Of a stretch of DNA of 7,523 nt, positions 1 to 5,959 are shown piece by piece. Below the pieces are notes generated by a model. It saw nothing but the letters and a program-made list of their open reading frames with translations. It had not been told where the DNA came from and did no database searches. The position numbers and the translations under genes are program-made. Where the stretch lies: positions 1 to 7,523 of the forward strand of contig SLMC01000242.1 in assembly GCA_007133745.1 (NCBI GenBank), written 5' to 3'. How positions within the stretch are numbered: the stretch's first letter is position 1; every line of letters begins with the position of its first letter. Origin of the DNA: Kiritimatiellia bacterium (GTDB taxonomy: Bacteria; Verrucomicrobiota; Kiritimatiellia; UBA8416; SLMC01).

Positions 1-1099
1 AGACGTCCTTGGCGATTTCAGGGGAAATTTTCACCGTGCGCGCCTGTGTCGCGGCGTCCTGGAATTGGCCCATACGGTAGAGCACGACGGCCAGCTCGAA
101 GCGCGCCGGTTCCGCGAAGGGGTTCTCGGGAAAGCGTTCCAGCAACGCCTTGTAGGTGGCAACCGCTTCGGCGTGCTTCAGCAACTGCCGTTCGCTGTTG
201 GCTTTCAGATACAGCCATTCGGCGGCTTCGTCCTGGTTCGGCTTGTCCGCGCCGGATTCGGGTTCGGCCAGCTTGAGCGCATCGGCATAGAGGCCCGCGC
301 GATGCGCCGCCCATGCGGCATAGATGCGGGCTTCGCGGGCCCGATCGTCCGTCGGGTAGCGCTCCAGCAGCGTCTTGTAAATGCGTGCGGCCCTGTCGTA
401 GGTTTGGCGCCGAAAATGCATGCCGGCTTGCTGAAACAAGGCTTCCGCCGCCAGGCGGTCGGACGGCGGCTTTTCGGCCAGGGCCGTGTAGAGCGCTTCG
501 GCTTCCGCGATGTTTTCCAAAGGTCCTTCCGCGTACAGGTTGCCCAACTGCAGCAGGGCGAACGGGAACACGGCGCTGTCGGCATAGGTGCGCCGTACCC
601 GCTCGAACGTTTTCATGGCCGCCTCCCGTTGACCCAGCTCCAGCAGGGATGAACCGAGCGCGTACCATGACGCCGACGCCATATCGTCCGGCAGATCGAG
701 TTCGACCAGGTCTTGCAGCGTCTTGACGGCGTCCTTGTGCCGGTTGGCCTGCCGTTGCAGGTCCGCCAGGGTGAATCCGGCGCGCGCGCGGTATGCGCTT
801 TTCGGAAAATCGCGAAAGACGGCGGCGAACAGGGTCAGGGCGCGGTCCGTTTCGCCCAGCCGCAGATGGCTGGTAGCCAGCCGAAAGCGCGCGACATCGG
901 ACTGGGGACTCTTCGGAAACGCCTTGATGAAGGCGGTATATTCCCTGATGGCCAGCTCGTGCATGTCGCGCGCGTAGAGGCCGTTCGCGAACTGAAGGCG
1001 TTCGTCCTCCTTCAGCTCGGACGCCGGCGCCCGAACGGCGGCGCCCAGTATCAGCAGGCCGATCGCCAGCGGGAATAATGTTCCTAGTGAGGTTGTCAT
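1..1099 (-). CDS. Secreted tetratricopeptide-repeat protein, C-terminus cut by the window edge
   Basis: An uninterrupted frame runs from the ATG at 1099 to the window edge, giving 366 codons and no stop. The N-terminus looks like a signal peptide: hydrophobic stretch about residues 8-22 (LFPLAIGLLILGAAV), then a cleavage-like APA-S near residue 27. The rest is helical with repeated TPR/BamD/YbgF-style pairs, for example LAIREYTAFIKAFPKS (49-64), ALTLFAAVFRDFPKS (87-101), AARIYKTLLERYP (237-249) and AVATYKALLERFPENP (312-327). I infer a periplasmic scaffold that binds partners and has no enzymatic activity. It follows exbD by 179 bases on the same strand; TPR proteins of this type commonly sit beside ExbB/ExbD or TolQ/TolR motors, so a partnership is plausible but unproven. 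No clear Shine-Dalgarno sequence precedes the ATG. The signal peptide supports this start. The specific function is unknown. Confidence 0.88.
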   Translation of the reverse strand, partial: MTTSLGTLFPLAIGLLILGAAVRAPASELKEDERLQFANGLYARDMHELAIREYTAFIKAFPKSPQSDVARFRLATSHLRLGETDRALTLFAAVFRDFPKSAYRARAGFTLADLQRQANRHKDAVKTLQDLVELDLPDDMASASWYALGSSLLELGQREAAMKTFERVRRTYADSAVFPFALLQLGNLYAEGPLENIAEAEALYTALAEKPPSDRLAAEALFQQAGMHFRRQTYDRAARIYKTLLERYPTDDRAREARIYAAWAAHRAGLYADALKLAEPESGADKPNQDEAAEWLYLKANSERQLLKHAEAVATYKALLERFPENPFAEPARFELAVVLYRMGQFQDAATQARTVKISPEIAKDV

Positions 1100-1148
1100 C
1101 AAGCTTTGCCCAACGGTCCTTTGCCGCCCGTTTCGCTTTTCCAGACCC

Positions 1149-1172
1149 GATGACCTGATGACGCGATGACGC
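1149..1172. repeat. Octamer tandem repeat, three copies
   Basis: Three head-to-tail 8-base units read gatgacct, gatgacgc, gatgacgc on the plus strand. They lie in the non-coding gap between exbD and the TPR gene. The last two units are identical and the first differs at its last two bases. No function is evident. Confidence 0.7.
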
Positions 1173-1183
1173 GCAGGCTACGG

Positions 1184-1218
1184 ACTGGCGACGGCTTACT
1201 GTTCACGACTCACGGTTA
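1184..1218. repeat. Degenerate heptamer tandem repeat, five copies
   Basis: On the plus strand five consecutive 7-base units read actggcg, acggctt, actgttc, acgactc, acggtta. Each starts with AC followed by T or G; the remaining positions drift. The gap is non-coding and the period cannot be a codon effect. Similar heptamer arrays occur between genes in several bacterial groups as I recall them, but I cannot name a defined family. A second short 7-base doublet, gaaactc gaaactg, lies at 1254-1267 in the same gap. Confidence 0.6.
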
Positions 1219-1225
1219 CCTTTTT

Positions 1226-1247
1226 TCTTCGTTGCCTTCTGTTCAAA
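1226..1247. repeat. 22-base dispersed repeat, copy 1
   Basis: This 22-base stretch, beginning tcttcgttgcc, is identical to 2681-2702 and in the same orientation. Both copies are intergenic, and the bases flanking them differ. Read on the minus strand it is a degenerate 9-base pattern (gaacagaag, gcaacgaag). It sits between exbD and the TPR gene. Confidence 0.8.
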
Positions 1248-1278
1248 GGGTTGGAAACTCGAAACTGGAGCGGGTTGT

Positions 1279-1710
1279 TCAACTGTCGGCCGGGGTCGGG
1301 TCCGCCGCGTCGGTGGCGAACGAGATGTTCCAGATATCGGCCTGACGGCACAGGTCCAGAACGTTCACAATGTGTTCGTAAGCCGTGCGTCGGTCGGCGC
1401 GTATGATGACGGGCTGGCCGGGAAACGCTTCGACCAGACGGTTCATCAGTCTAAGCAATCCGGCCGCGTCGTGGGTCTGACGGTTTACAACGACGGCGCC
1501 GTCGGGCAATACGTTGACGATGATTTCGCCCGGCAGCCGGGTGGGGGCCCGTCCGGTTTCCGCTGTCGGCAACTGGATGTCGATCTCCTTTTCCCAGCGC
1601 GCGTAGATTTGGGTGGCGATAAAGAAGGAGAGCAGAATGAAGACCACGTCGATCATCGGGGCCATGGGAAAGCCCGCGCGCGCGTCTGCTTGTCTGCTTC
1701 TGAAATTCAT
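1279..1710 (-). CDS. exbD: ExbD/TolR-family biopolymer transport protein
   Basis: A 143-residue protein, the usual size for ExbD/TolR. A short cytoplasmic N-terminus is followed by one transmembrane helix at about residues 18-37 (APMIDVVFILLSFFIATQIYA). This carries the family's conserved membrane aspartate, here Asp21, which takes part in proton-driven energy transfer in the ExbB/ExbD and TolQ/TolR motors. The periplasmic domain follows, with the typical GEIIVNVLPDGAVVVN strand region (61-76) and PVIIRADRRTAYEHIVNVLDLCRQADI (100-126). The ATG at 1710 overlaps the exbB stop by four bases (ATGA), which indicates translational coupling; a longer upstream frame exists but only antisense-like sequence lies there. 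A GAGG about 9 bases upstream, inside the end of exbB, can serve as ribosome binding site. No TonB or TolA is visible in the window, so the transported substrate cannot be stated. Confidence 0.95.
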   Translation of the reverse strand: MNFRSRQADARAGFPMAPMIDVVFILLSFFIATQIYARWEKEIDIQLPTAETGRAPTRLPGEIIVNVLPDGAVVVNRQTHDAAGLLRLMNRLVEAFPGQPVIIRADRRTAYEHIVNVLDLCRQADIWNISFATDAADPTPADS

Positions 1711-2504
1711 AGCGCGCCCTCGTTGCGGATGTTCGGCTGGCTGTTGGCCAGCGCGGCCAGCGCTTCGGTCGAAGCCGCTTCGAGGTGGAAGATCAGCGTA
1801 CCGGCCCGACGCTTGAAGTAGGCGTGGAACATCATGGCCACAATGCCCACGATCAGCCCGAAGGCGGTGGTTACCAGCGCCTGGGATACGCCTTCGGCCA
1901 ATACGACCGGCTTGGCGTGGGCGATGTTCAAGGCCACCGAGCTGAATGCGCGCAGCATGCCGAGCACGGTGCCCAGCAGTCCGATCATGGGCGCGATGAC
2001 GGCAATATCCTGCAAATACTGGATTTGGCCCTCGATGCCGCCTGCTTGCCGCTGGCCTTCGCCTTGCACCACATCCTTGAGCAGCATGGCGCTCGGATTC
2101 CCGACATGACGCAAATAGTCGAGCGCCGCCAGCACGATGGCGGACAGGGGACAAGGCCGGTAATCGCAGGCGCGGCGCGCGTCGTCCAGTTCGCCGGCCC
2201 GGATTTTTTCAAGCAGCTCCCGGTGCAGGGCCGGCGCGACGATCGGCGTCATGCGCAGGACCGTGAAAAAGTAGATGGCCAGGGCCAGGGTCAGCACGGA
2301 CATGCCCGCCAGCACGCCCATGGGCCAGCGTCCGCTTCGGATGACATCTCCCCACGAGAGGGCTTCTTCCGTGTCCTCCGCTACGGTTGTCTCCGCATGC
2401 GCGGTTGGCGCGCGTCCCGTTGTCGCCCACGCGCGTGTTTGAAAACCCACAGCCAACGTCAGCCCCAAAGCCAACGTCGCGCCTATCGTCCGTTTGTCGA
2501 GCAT
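1707..2504 (-). CDS. exbB: MotA/TolQ/ExbB proton channel family protein with an N-terminal signal-like segment
   Basis: A 265-residue inner-membrane protein. Residues 5-27 form a hydrophobic signal-like segment ending in ARG-TRAWA-like residues (FQTRAWA), followed by a polar linker (28-58). The ExbB core then begins: TM1 about 61-83; a cytoplasmic loop with ELDDARRACDYRPCPLSAIV (105-124); TM2 about 166-190 with the hallmark IAPMIGLLGTVLGMLRAF; and TM3 about 205-230 with GVSQALVTTAFGLIVGIVAM, including the conserved threonines 212-213. With ExbD it should make the proton channel that energises an outer-membrane or periplasmic process. A clear Shine-Dalgarno AAGGAG (2518-2513) sits 8 bases before the ATG. 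Extra N-terminal signal segments of this kind also occur in some ExbB proteins, though not in the E. coli one. It begins a new transcription unit after a 287-base repeat-rich gap. TolQ or a gliding-type motor subunit are alternatives. Confidence 0.94.
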   Translation of the reverse strand: MLDKRTIGATLALGLTLAVGFQTRAWATTGRAPTAHAETTVAEDTEEALSWGDVIRSGRWPMGVLAGMSVLTLALAIYFFTVLRMTPIVAPALHRELLEKIRAGELDDARRACDYRPCPLSAIVLAALDYLRHVGNPSAMLLKDVVQGEGQRQAGGIEGQIQYLQDIAVIAPMIGLLGTVLGMLRAFSSVALNIAHAKPVVLAEGVSQALVTTAFGLIVGIVAMMFHAYFKRRAGTLIFHLEAASTEALAALANSQPNIRNEGAL

Positions 2505-2600
2505 TATGATGTCTCCTTCCGCTGCTTGTTAGCATTTTTTACGCCGTCATCTCCATAAGCTGCTCTTTATCGACGGATACATCTGAAGGAACCCATTTTT

Positions 2601-2656
2601 CCCGCTAATCACGCGAATAAAAAATCCCATTCGCGCATATTAGCGTGATTAGCGGG
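2601..2656. repeat. Imperfect inverted repeat, 18-base arms, with internal 9-base periodicity
   Basis: The left arm cccgctaatcacgcgaat (2601-2618) is the reverse complement of 2639-2656 except at one position (17 of 18), around a 20-base loop. It could fold into a long hairpin in DNA or RNA. Inside the arms 9-base units recur (CGCTAATCA, CGCTAATAT and CGCGAATAA on the appropriate strand). For minus-strand transcripts no T-run follows the hairpin, so it does not look like a normal terminator for gspB. The plus-strand side is followed by a pyrimidine-rich stretch. It is more likely a dispersed intergenic repeat element. Confidence 0.75.
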
Positions 2657-2680
2657 CTTTCTTTTCTTCCGCCTTCATTA

Positions 2681-2702
2681 TCTTCGTTGCCTTCTGTTCA
2701 AA
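2681..2702. repeat. 22-base dispersed repeat, copy 2
   Basis: Identical over 22 bases to 1226-1247, same orientation. On the minus strand the array extends further than in copy 1: gaacagaag, gcaacgaag, ataatgaag, a 9-base period with GAAG closing each unit. It lies between gspB and exbB, close to the inverted repeat at 2601-2656. Confidence 0.8.
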
Positions 2703-2716
2703 CATGTTTTTGGGTT

Positions 2717-2729
2717 GCGGCTTTGCCGC
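2717..2729. other. Small perfect hairpin in the gspB-exbB gap
   Basis: GCGGC (2717-2721) and GCCGC (2725-2729) flank a TTT loop. The stem is short, has no T-run on the minus-strand side and is probably part of the composite repeat region. No function is claimed. Confidence 0.45.
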
Positions 2730-2760
2730 GCTGGGACACTGTAATGAAAGAAAGTTTGGC

Positions 2761-2782
2761 TTGCTGGCGAAGCCCGCCACAA
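2761..2782 (-). terminator. Possible weak terminator hairpin after gspB
   Basis: Read on the minus strand, TTGTGGCG pairs with CGCCAGCAA with one bulged G around a GGCTT loop. This begins about 9 bases after the gspB stop. The sequence that follows, GCCAAACTTTCTTTC, is only moderately T-rich, so termination would be weak or factor-assisted. It may instead be one part of a dispersed repeat. Confidence 0.35.
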
Positions 2783-2791
2783 ATTAAGGCC

Positions 2792-3433
2792 CTACCGCGT
2801 CGAGGCGCCAACGCGCAGGAAGCGTTTTTCTCCTTGATATTCCAATTCCACGCCGTCTTTGCGAATGGCCACGATTTTGACCTCCTGCACGTGTTCGCCT
2901 ACTCTGACGATCTGGTTGTTGATCAGGCAGGAGCCTTGAGCTCCGCTGCCGACGATGCCGTCCAGCGACAGCGATGGCCATTCGATCTCGATTTGCAGCG
3001 GCTCGGGTGTCAGCGGCTGGGCGATCGGGTCGGGCTCCGACGTCCCTTGGGCGGGGGACAAGGCGACTGGATCGGACTTCGGATCGGCGGACGGTTTGGT
3101 CGGCATGTCGGCCGGGGGTCGAGAGTCGGCGGTTATTTTCGCGGGCGGTTTCAGTTGATACCAGACGATTCCGCCGACAGCGGCCAGCAGCAGGATCAAG
3201 AAAACGGTTTTGCCTGCTTTCGCTCCGGCTGTTTCCTTTTTTTTGCTTTTGTCCCACGGGGCCGGCGCTTCGGGTTCGGCCGGACTCTCCGTCGGCGTTT
3301 CGTTTTTCAATGGCGGCGGTTCCGGTTTGGTTGGCGACGCGGCGGGCCTCTGGAGCGGCGGGGCGCCGGGTTTAAGTTCGCCTTCACCCGTTTCCTGTTG
3401 CTGTCTTTTTAGCGCTTCCTGAATAAGGCTCAT
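2792..3433 (-). CDS. gspB: GspB-like type II secretion assembly protein
   Basis: A 213-residue protein with the layout of GspB/ExeB/PulB. A short cytoplasmic start, MSLIQEALKRQQQE, resembles the MSLILDALRKA-type opening common in the family. A long Pro/Lys/Glu-rich linker (20-72) leads to one transmembrane helix about 75-93 (KTVFLILLLAAVGGIVWYQL), then a second Pro/Ser-rich periplasmic linker (96-147). The C-terminal beta domain (148-210) contains LDGIVGSGAQGSCLINNQIVRVGEHV and VAIRKDGVELEYQGEKRFL, which match the C-terminal GspB domain pattern. In Aeromonas the ExeA/ExeB complex helps the secretin assemble through peptidoglycan. The start is well supported: GGAGGG lies about 10 bases upstream, inside the last codons of the ExeA-like gene, with only 6 bases between stop and ATG. 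No secretin or pilin genes are in the window. Confidence in the family is good; the secretion system served is unknown. Confidence 0.85.
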   Translation of the reverse strand: MSLIQEALKRQQQETGEGELKPGAPPLQRPAASPTKPEPPPLKNETPTESPAEPEAPAPWDKSKKKETAGAKAGKTVFLILLLAAVGGIVWYQLKPPAKITADSRPPADMPTKPSADPKSDPVALSPAQGTSEPDPIAQPLTPEPLQIEIEWPSLSLDGIVGSGAQGSCLINNQIVRVGEHVQEVKIVAIRKDGVELEYQGEKRFLRVGASTR

Positions 3434-3439
3434 GCCGAA

Positions 3440-4243
3440 TTACCCTCCCAACAGTTTAATGGCGCGTTTAATGTGACTGCCGTCGATCGCGCGTGTCCGG
3501 TCCACATAGCCGGCCATGAGCGCGCCGTCGCATACGGCGTTGATCAGACGGGGGCTGCCTTGGGCGTATTTTTGGACTTCCCGCAGGGCGGCGGCTTCGA
3601 AAAAGAGACGCCCATCCGATCCGGCCACATGGAGTCGGTGTTGAATATAGGGCGCGACATCCTCGTTGGCCAGCGGTTCCAAATGATATTTCACCGTAAT
3701 GCGCTGCCGGAGCTGGCGCAGATCGGGGCGTTTCAGCCGTTTATCGAGCTCGGGCTGGCCGCACAGCACGATTTGGATCAGTTTGTGCTGATCCGTTTCG
3801 AGGTTGGAGAGCAAGCGCACCTGTTCCATGATCGGGGCCGAAAGATTTTGCGCTTCGTCGATCACGAGCGCCACATTCGAGCCTTCGCTGTTTTTTCGCA
3901 GCAGAAAAGCGTTCAAGGTTTCAATATAGGCGAGGCGATCCCGGCCTTGGACCGGCAATCCGAAATCGTTGAGCATGGATCTCAGGAGCTGATTTTCCGA
4001 CAGCGACGGGTTGAGCAGAAGCGCGGTGGCCACATCCGCGCCCAGGCTGGCCAGTATGGCGCGGCACAACGTGGTTTTTCCCGAGCCGACTTCGCCGGTA
4101 AAGGCTATGAACCCTTTACGGCTTTGGATGCCGTACAGCAGAAGGTCGAACGCTTCGCGGTGCTGGGGCGTCCAGTAGATGAAACGGGGGTCCGGCGTAA
4201 TGCTGAAGGGAAACTCCGTCAGATTATAGTATTTCAAGTACAT
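3440..4243 (-). CDS. gspA: ExeA/GspA-type AAA ATPase
   Basis: A 267-residue AAA ATPase. The opening MYLKYYNLTEFPFSITPDPRF is the standard start of ExeA/GspA/MshM proteins. Walker A is GEVGSGKTT (50-58) and Walker B is VALVIDEAQN (124-133). A sensor-like strand LIQIVLCGQPEL follows (155-166), then the arginine-rich LRQLRQRI (177-184) and a C-terminal lid domain with YAQGSPRLINAVCDGALM (226-243). Aeromonas ExeA is longer because of a C-terminal transmembrane and peptidoglycan-binding part. This protein ends just after the ATPase region, so it is the short form, and the GspB-like neighbour would supply the membrane and periplasmic part. It starts 28 bases after the TPR gene, with no strong Shine-Dalgarno, and ends 6 bases before gspB. 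MSHA biogenesis MshM and the ATPase of exopolysaccharide/exosortase loci are close alternatives within the same family. Confidence 0.93.
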   Translation of the reverse strand: MYLKYYNLTEFPFSITPDPRFIYWTPQHREAFDLLLYGIQSRKGFIAFTGEVGSGKTTLCRAILASLGADVATALLLNPSLSENQLLRSMLNDFGLPVQGRDRLAYIETLNAFLLRKNSEGSNVALVIDEAQNLSAPIMEQVRLLSNLETDQHKLIQIVLCGQPELDKRLKRPDLRQLRQRITVKYHLEPLANEDVAPYIQHRLHVAGSDGRLFFEAAALREVQKYAQGSPRLINAVCDGALMAGYVDRTRAIDGSHIKRAIKLLGG

Positions 4244-4271
4244 GCGAGCGTTGTCCCGTTGTGTGTGGATC

Positions 4272-5168
4272 TCAAGGGTTGTGATGGTGGTGGTCGTGAT
4301 GATGGTCGTGATTGCATTCCGCGCGAATTAAATCCGATCGGCGAAGCATTCTCTGCCAGACGCTGGACGCCTGGACAGGCGGGGGCGCACCGCTTTTCAG
4401 CAGGGCCAATCGTTTTTCGATGTCCGTTTGATCGGGCTGCAAGGCCGCGAGCTGTTTCCATAGGGCGATGGCTTCCGCCACTTGGTTGTCCGATTCATGA
4501 AGCAGGGCGCGGTAGGTCAGCGCGTAGATTTTGCCCTGACGGGCCTGGTCGCTGTCGGGGTCCTCTTGGCTTGGCCACAGCGCCAGGGCGCTGTCCAGCG
4601 CCTGGCGGGCGTCCGCCAGGCGTCCCTCGCGCAGGAAGAGCAGAGCTTGTTCAAGGCGAATGCGATAATTGAGGGGATTGCGGCGGCGGCCTTCCCGCAA
4701 CACTTCGTGCGCCAGTTCGGGCTGATTCAGGCCCGCCGATGTGGCGAACCAATAGGCTGCGATCAGGTAGGTTTCGATGTTGTGCGGGTCGGCACGCATG
4801 GCCACCCAGAGCATCGGCGCCATTTCGGCGATGGAATCTGTCTCGATATGCCGGTATTCCCGGGGCACGATTTGCCGACTCAGAGTTCGGAACCAGGTGT
4901 CCGGCCAATCGCTGTCGTTGAGTCGGCCGGTTCCGCCGGCGTGGTAGTAGATATCGGCCGCTTCCAGAAAATGCGTGCCGAACGCGACGCGTGCGGCGCC
5001 CAGCATTTGATCGGCGACTGTTATGTCGGCTTGCGCATGGGCGCCGGGAGCAACCAGGGCGAAAGACAATCGGCACGAGAGAACGAAGCTGCACGTTCCC
5101 AGCGCGGCCAAAATCAGCCAGGGGGCCAGGCGGCCGGTCAGGTTCGGGAAACGCGCGGAATGGGTCAT
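4272..5168 (-). CDS. Membrane-anchored TPR-like protein with a histidine-rich C-terminal tail
   Basis: 298 residues. A hydrophobic segment at about 14-40 is either a signal anchor or an uncleaved signal; an AHA-Q-type site near 45 could be cut. The body begins ADITVADQMLGAARVAFGTHFLEAADIYYHAG (47-78). A TPR-like helical array follows: EYRHIETDSIAEMAPMLWVAMRADPHNIETYLIAAYWF (104-141), ELAHEVLREGRRRNPLNYRIRLEQALLFLREGRLADARQAL (151-191) and AEAIALWKQLAALQPD (231-246). The tail CNHDHHHDHHHHNP (285-298) has seven to eight histidines and two aspartates, a possible metal-binding patch. The ATG at 5168 overlaps the permease stop (ATGA), with GGAG 8 bases upstream, so this start is firm even though an open frame continues upstream antisense to the permease. 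I know no named family. Its coupling to the ABC genes suggests an exporter accessory; this is inference. Confidence 0.88.
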   Translation of the reverse strand: MTHSARFPNLTGRLAPWLILAALGTCSFVLSCRLSFALVAPGAHAQADITVADQMLGAARVAFGTHFLEAADIYYHAGGTGRLNDSDWPDTWFRTLSRQIVPREYRHIETDSIAEMAPMLWVAMRADPHNIETYLIAAYWFATSAGLNQPELAHEVLREGRRRNPLNYRIRLEQALLFLREGRLADARQALDSALALWPSQEDPDSDQARQGKIYALTYRALLHESDNQVAEAIALWKQLAALQPDQTDIEKRLALLKSGAPPPVQASSVWQRMLRRSDLIRAECNHDHHHDHHHHNP

Positions 5169-5959
5169 GCCAGATTCTCCCGTGAAAAGCGTTTTTTCCG
5201 GAAGGCCAGCCAGGCGATGGCGAGAAGCAGCGCCGTATAGACGGCGCCATAAAGCAGGACGGTCAGAAACGTGGCGCCGTTCACGGCGCCCCAGTCGTGG
5301 ACCATGCGCTTGCGCATGTCGAAAATTTCGAAATGCGGCAGCAGATGATACACGATGGAGACCAGGGTTCCGTGCCATCCTGAAGCGCGCGCCATGAGTC
5401 CCGGCATACGGGGCAGGATGATGAAGGCGGCGAACGACAGAACATAGGTCAGCGTGGCGGCGGCATCCTGGTGCATACGCGTGGAGAACAGCAAGCCCAG
5501 CGCGCACAGAATGGCCAGAACCGCGCCGTGCAGCAGTACGCCCTGGATCAAGACCGCACCGTCGAGCGCTGCGGTTCCGCCTTGAAATACGACCATGGCG
5601 GTCAACAGCGCGTAAAAGGCCAGGGTTGCCGCGCAGGTCACGCTCCAGGCGCCCAGCCATTTGCCGACGACAAGCTGCAGTCGGGTCACCGGCTTGGCCA
5701 GCAGCGCGTAGATCGTGCCCCGCTGCTCCTCCTGCGGCAGGCATCGGCAGGCGATATGCACCGCCAGAATCCAGCCGAACCCCCAGGTGGCCAGCAGTCC
5801 GACATCCTTGACATAGACGACCAGGCCGCCCAGCCCGAAGATGTTCAGCGAAACGAGAGCGGTCAGCAGGGCGCCCAGTAGAATAAGAAGCACGTACACG
5901 TCCTTCCTTCTGAGCATGTCCAGCCAGACGATGCGCGTTATGCAAAGAACTTTTGTCAT
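5165..5959 (-). CDS. ABC-2 type transporter permease
   Basis: 264 residues with about six transmembrane helices: roughly 21-41, 54-72, 103-125, 137-160, 167-184 and 232-253. The segment EEQRGTIYALLAKPVTRLQLVVGKW (77-101) is the conserved loop of ABC-2 permeases (E-x-R-G-T then P-x-x-R), which contacts the ATPase. A long periplasmic or loop region (185-230) contains LLPHFEIFDMRKRMVHDW. Together with the ATPase encoded just upstream it should form an exporter in the inner membrane; ABC-2 systems export drugs, lipids, polysaccharides or sodium, and the sequence does not say which. The ATG at 5959 overlaps the ATPase stop by four bases (ATGA), and the gene's own stop overlaps the next ATG the same way, so the three proteins are probably made in step. 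Confidence 0.92.
   Translation of the reverse strand: MTKVLCITRIVWLDMLRRKDVYVLLILLGALLTALVSLNIFGLGGLVVYVKDVGLLATWGFGWILAVHIACRCLPQEEQRGTIYALLAKPVTRLQLVVGKWLGAWSVTCAATLAFYALLTAMVVFQGGTAALDGAVLIQGVLLHGAVLAILCALGLLFSTRMHQDAAATLTYVLSFAAFIILPRMPGLMARASGWHGTLVSIVYHLLPHFEIFDMRKRMVHDWGAVNGATFLTVLLYGAVYTALLLAIAWLAFRKKRFSRENLA

Noticed and set aside
65..1078. Plus-strand frames of 195 and 121 codons
   Set aside because: They are antisense to a continuous TPR coding frame with a signal peptide and regular helical repeats.
1149..1218. A CRISPR-like array
   Set aside because: The units are 7-8 bases, directly adjacent, and have no spacers; no cas genes are present.
1711..2154. Upstream extension of the exbD frame
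   Set aside because: It overlaps exbB out of frame, gives arginine-rich sequence without ExbD features, and the ATGA overlap at 1707-1710 marks the true start.
2601..2656. Palindrome as terminator of the gspAB operon
   Set aside because: On the minus strand the hairpin is followed by AAAAATGGG, not a T-run, and it lies about 135 bases beyond the gspB stop.
3473..4672. A 399-codon open frame on the plus strand
   Set aside because: It is antisense to the ExeA-like ATPase, whose motifs are unmistakable, and its translation shows no recognisable fold. Long antisense frames are common in GC-rich coding DNA.
5169..5945. Upstream extension of the His-tailed TPR frame
   Set aside because: It overlaps the permease gene in another frame; the translation is low-complexity, and a Shine-Dalgarno plus ATGA overlap support the start at 5168.
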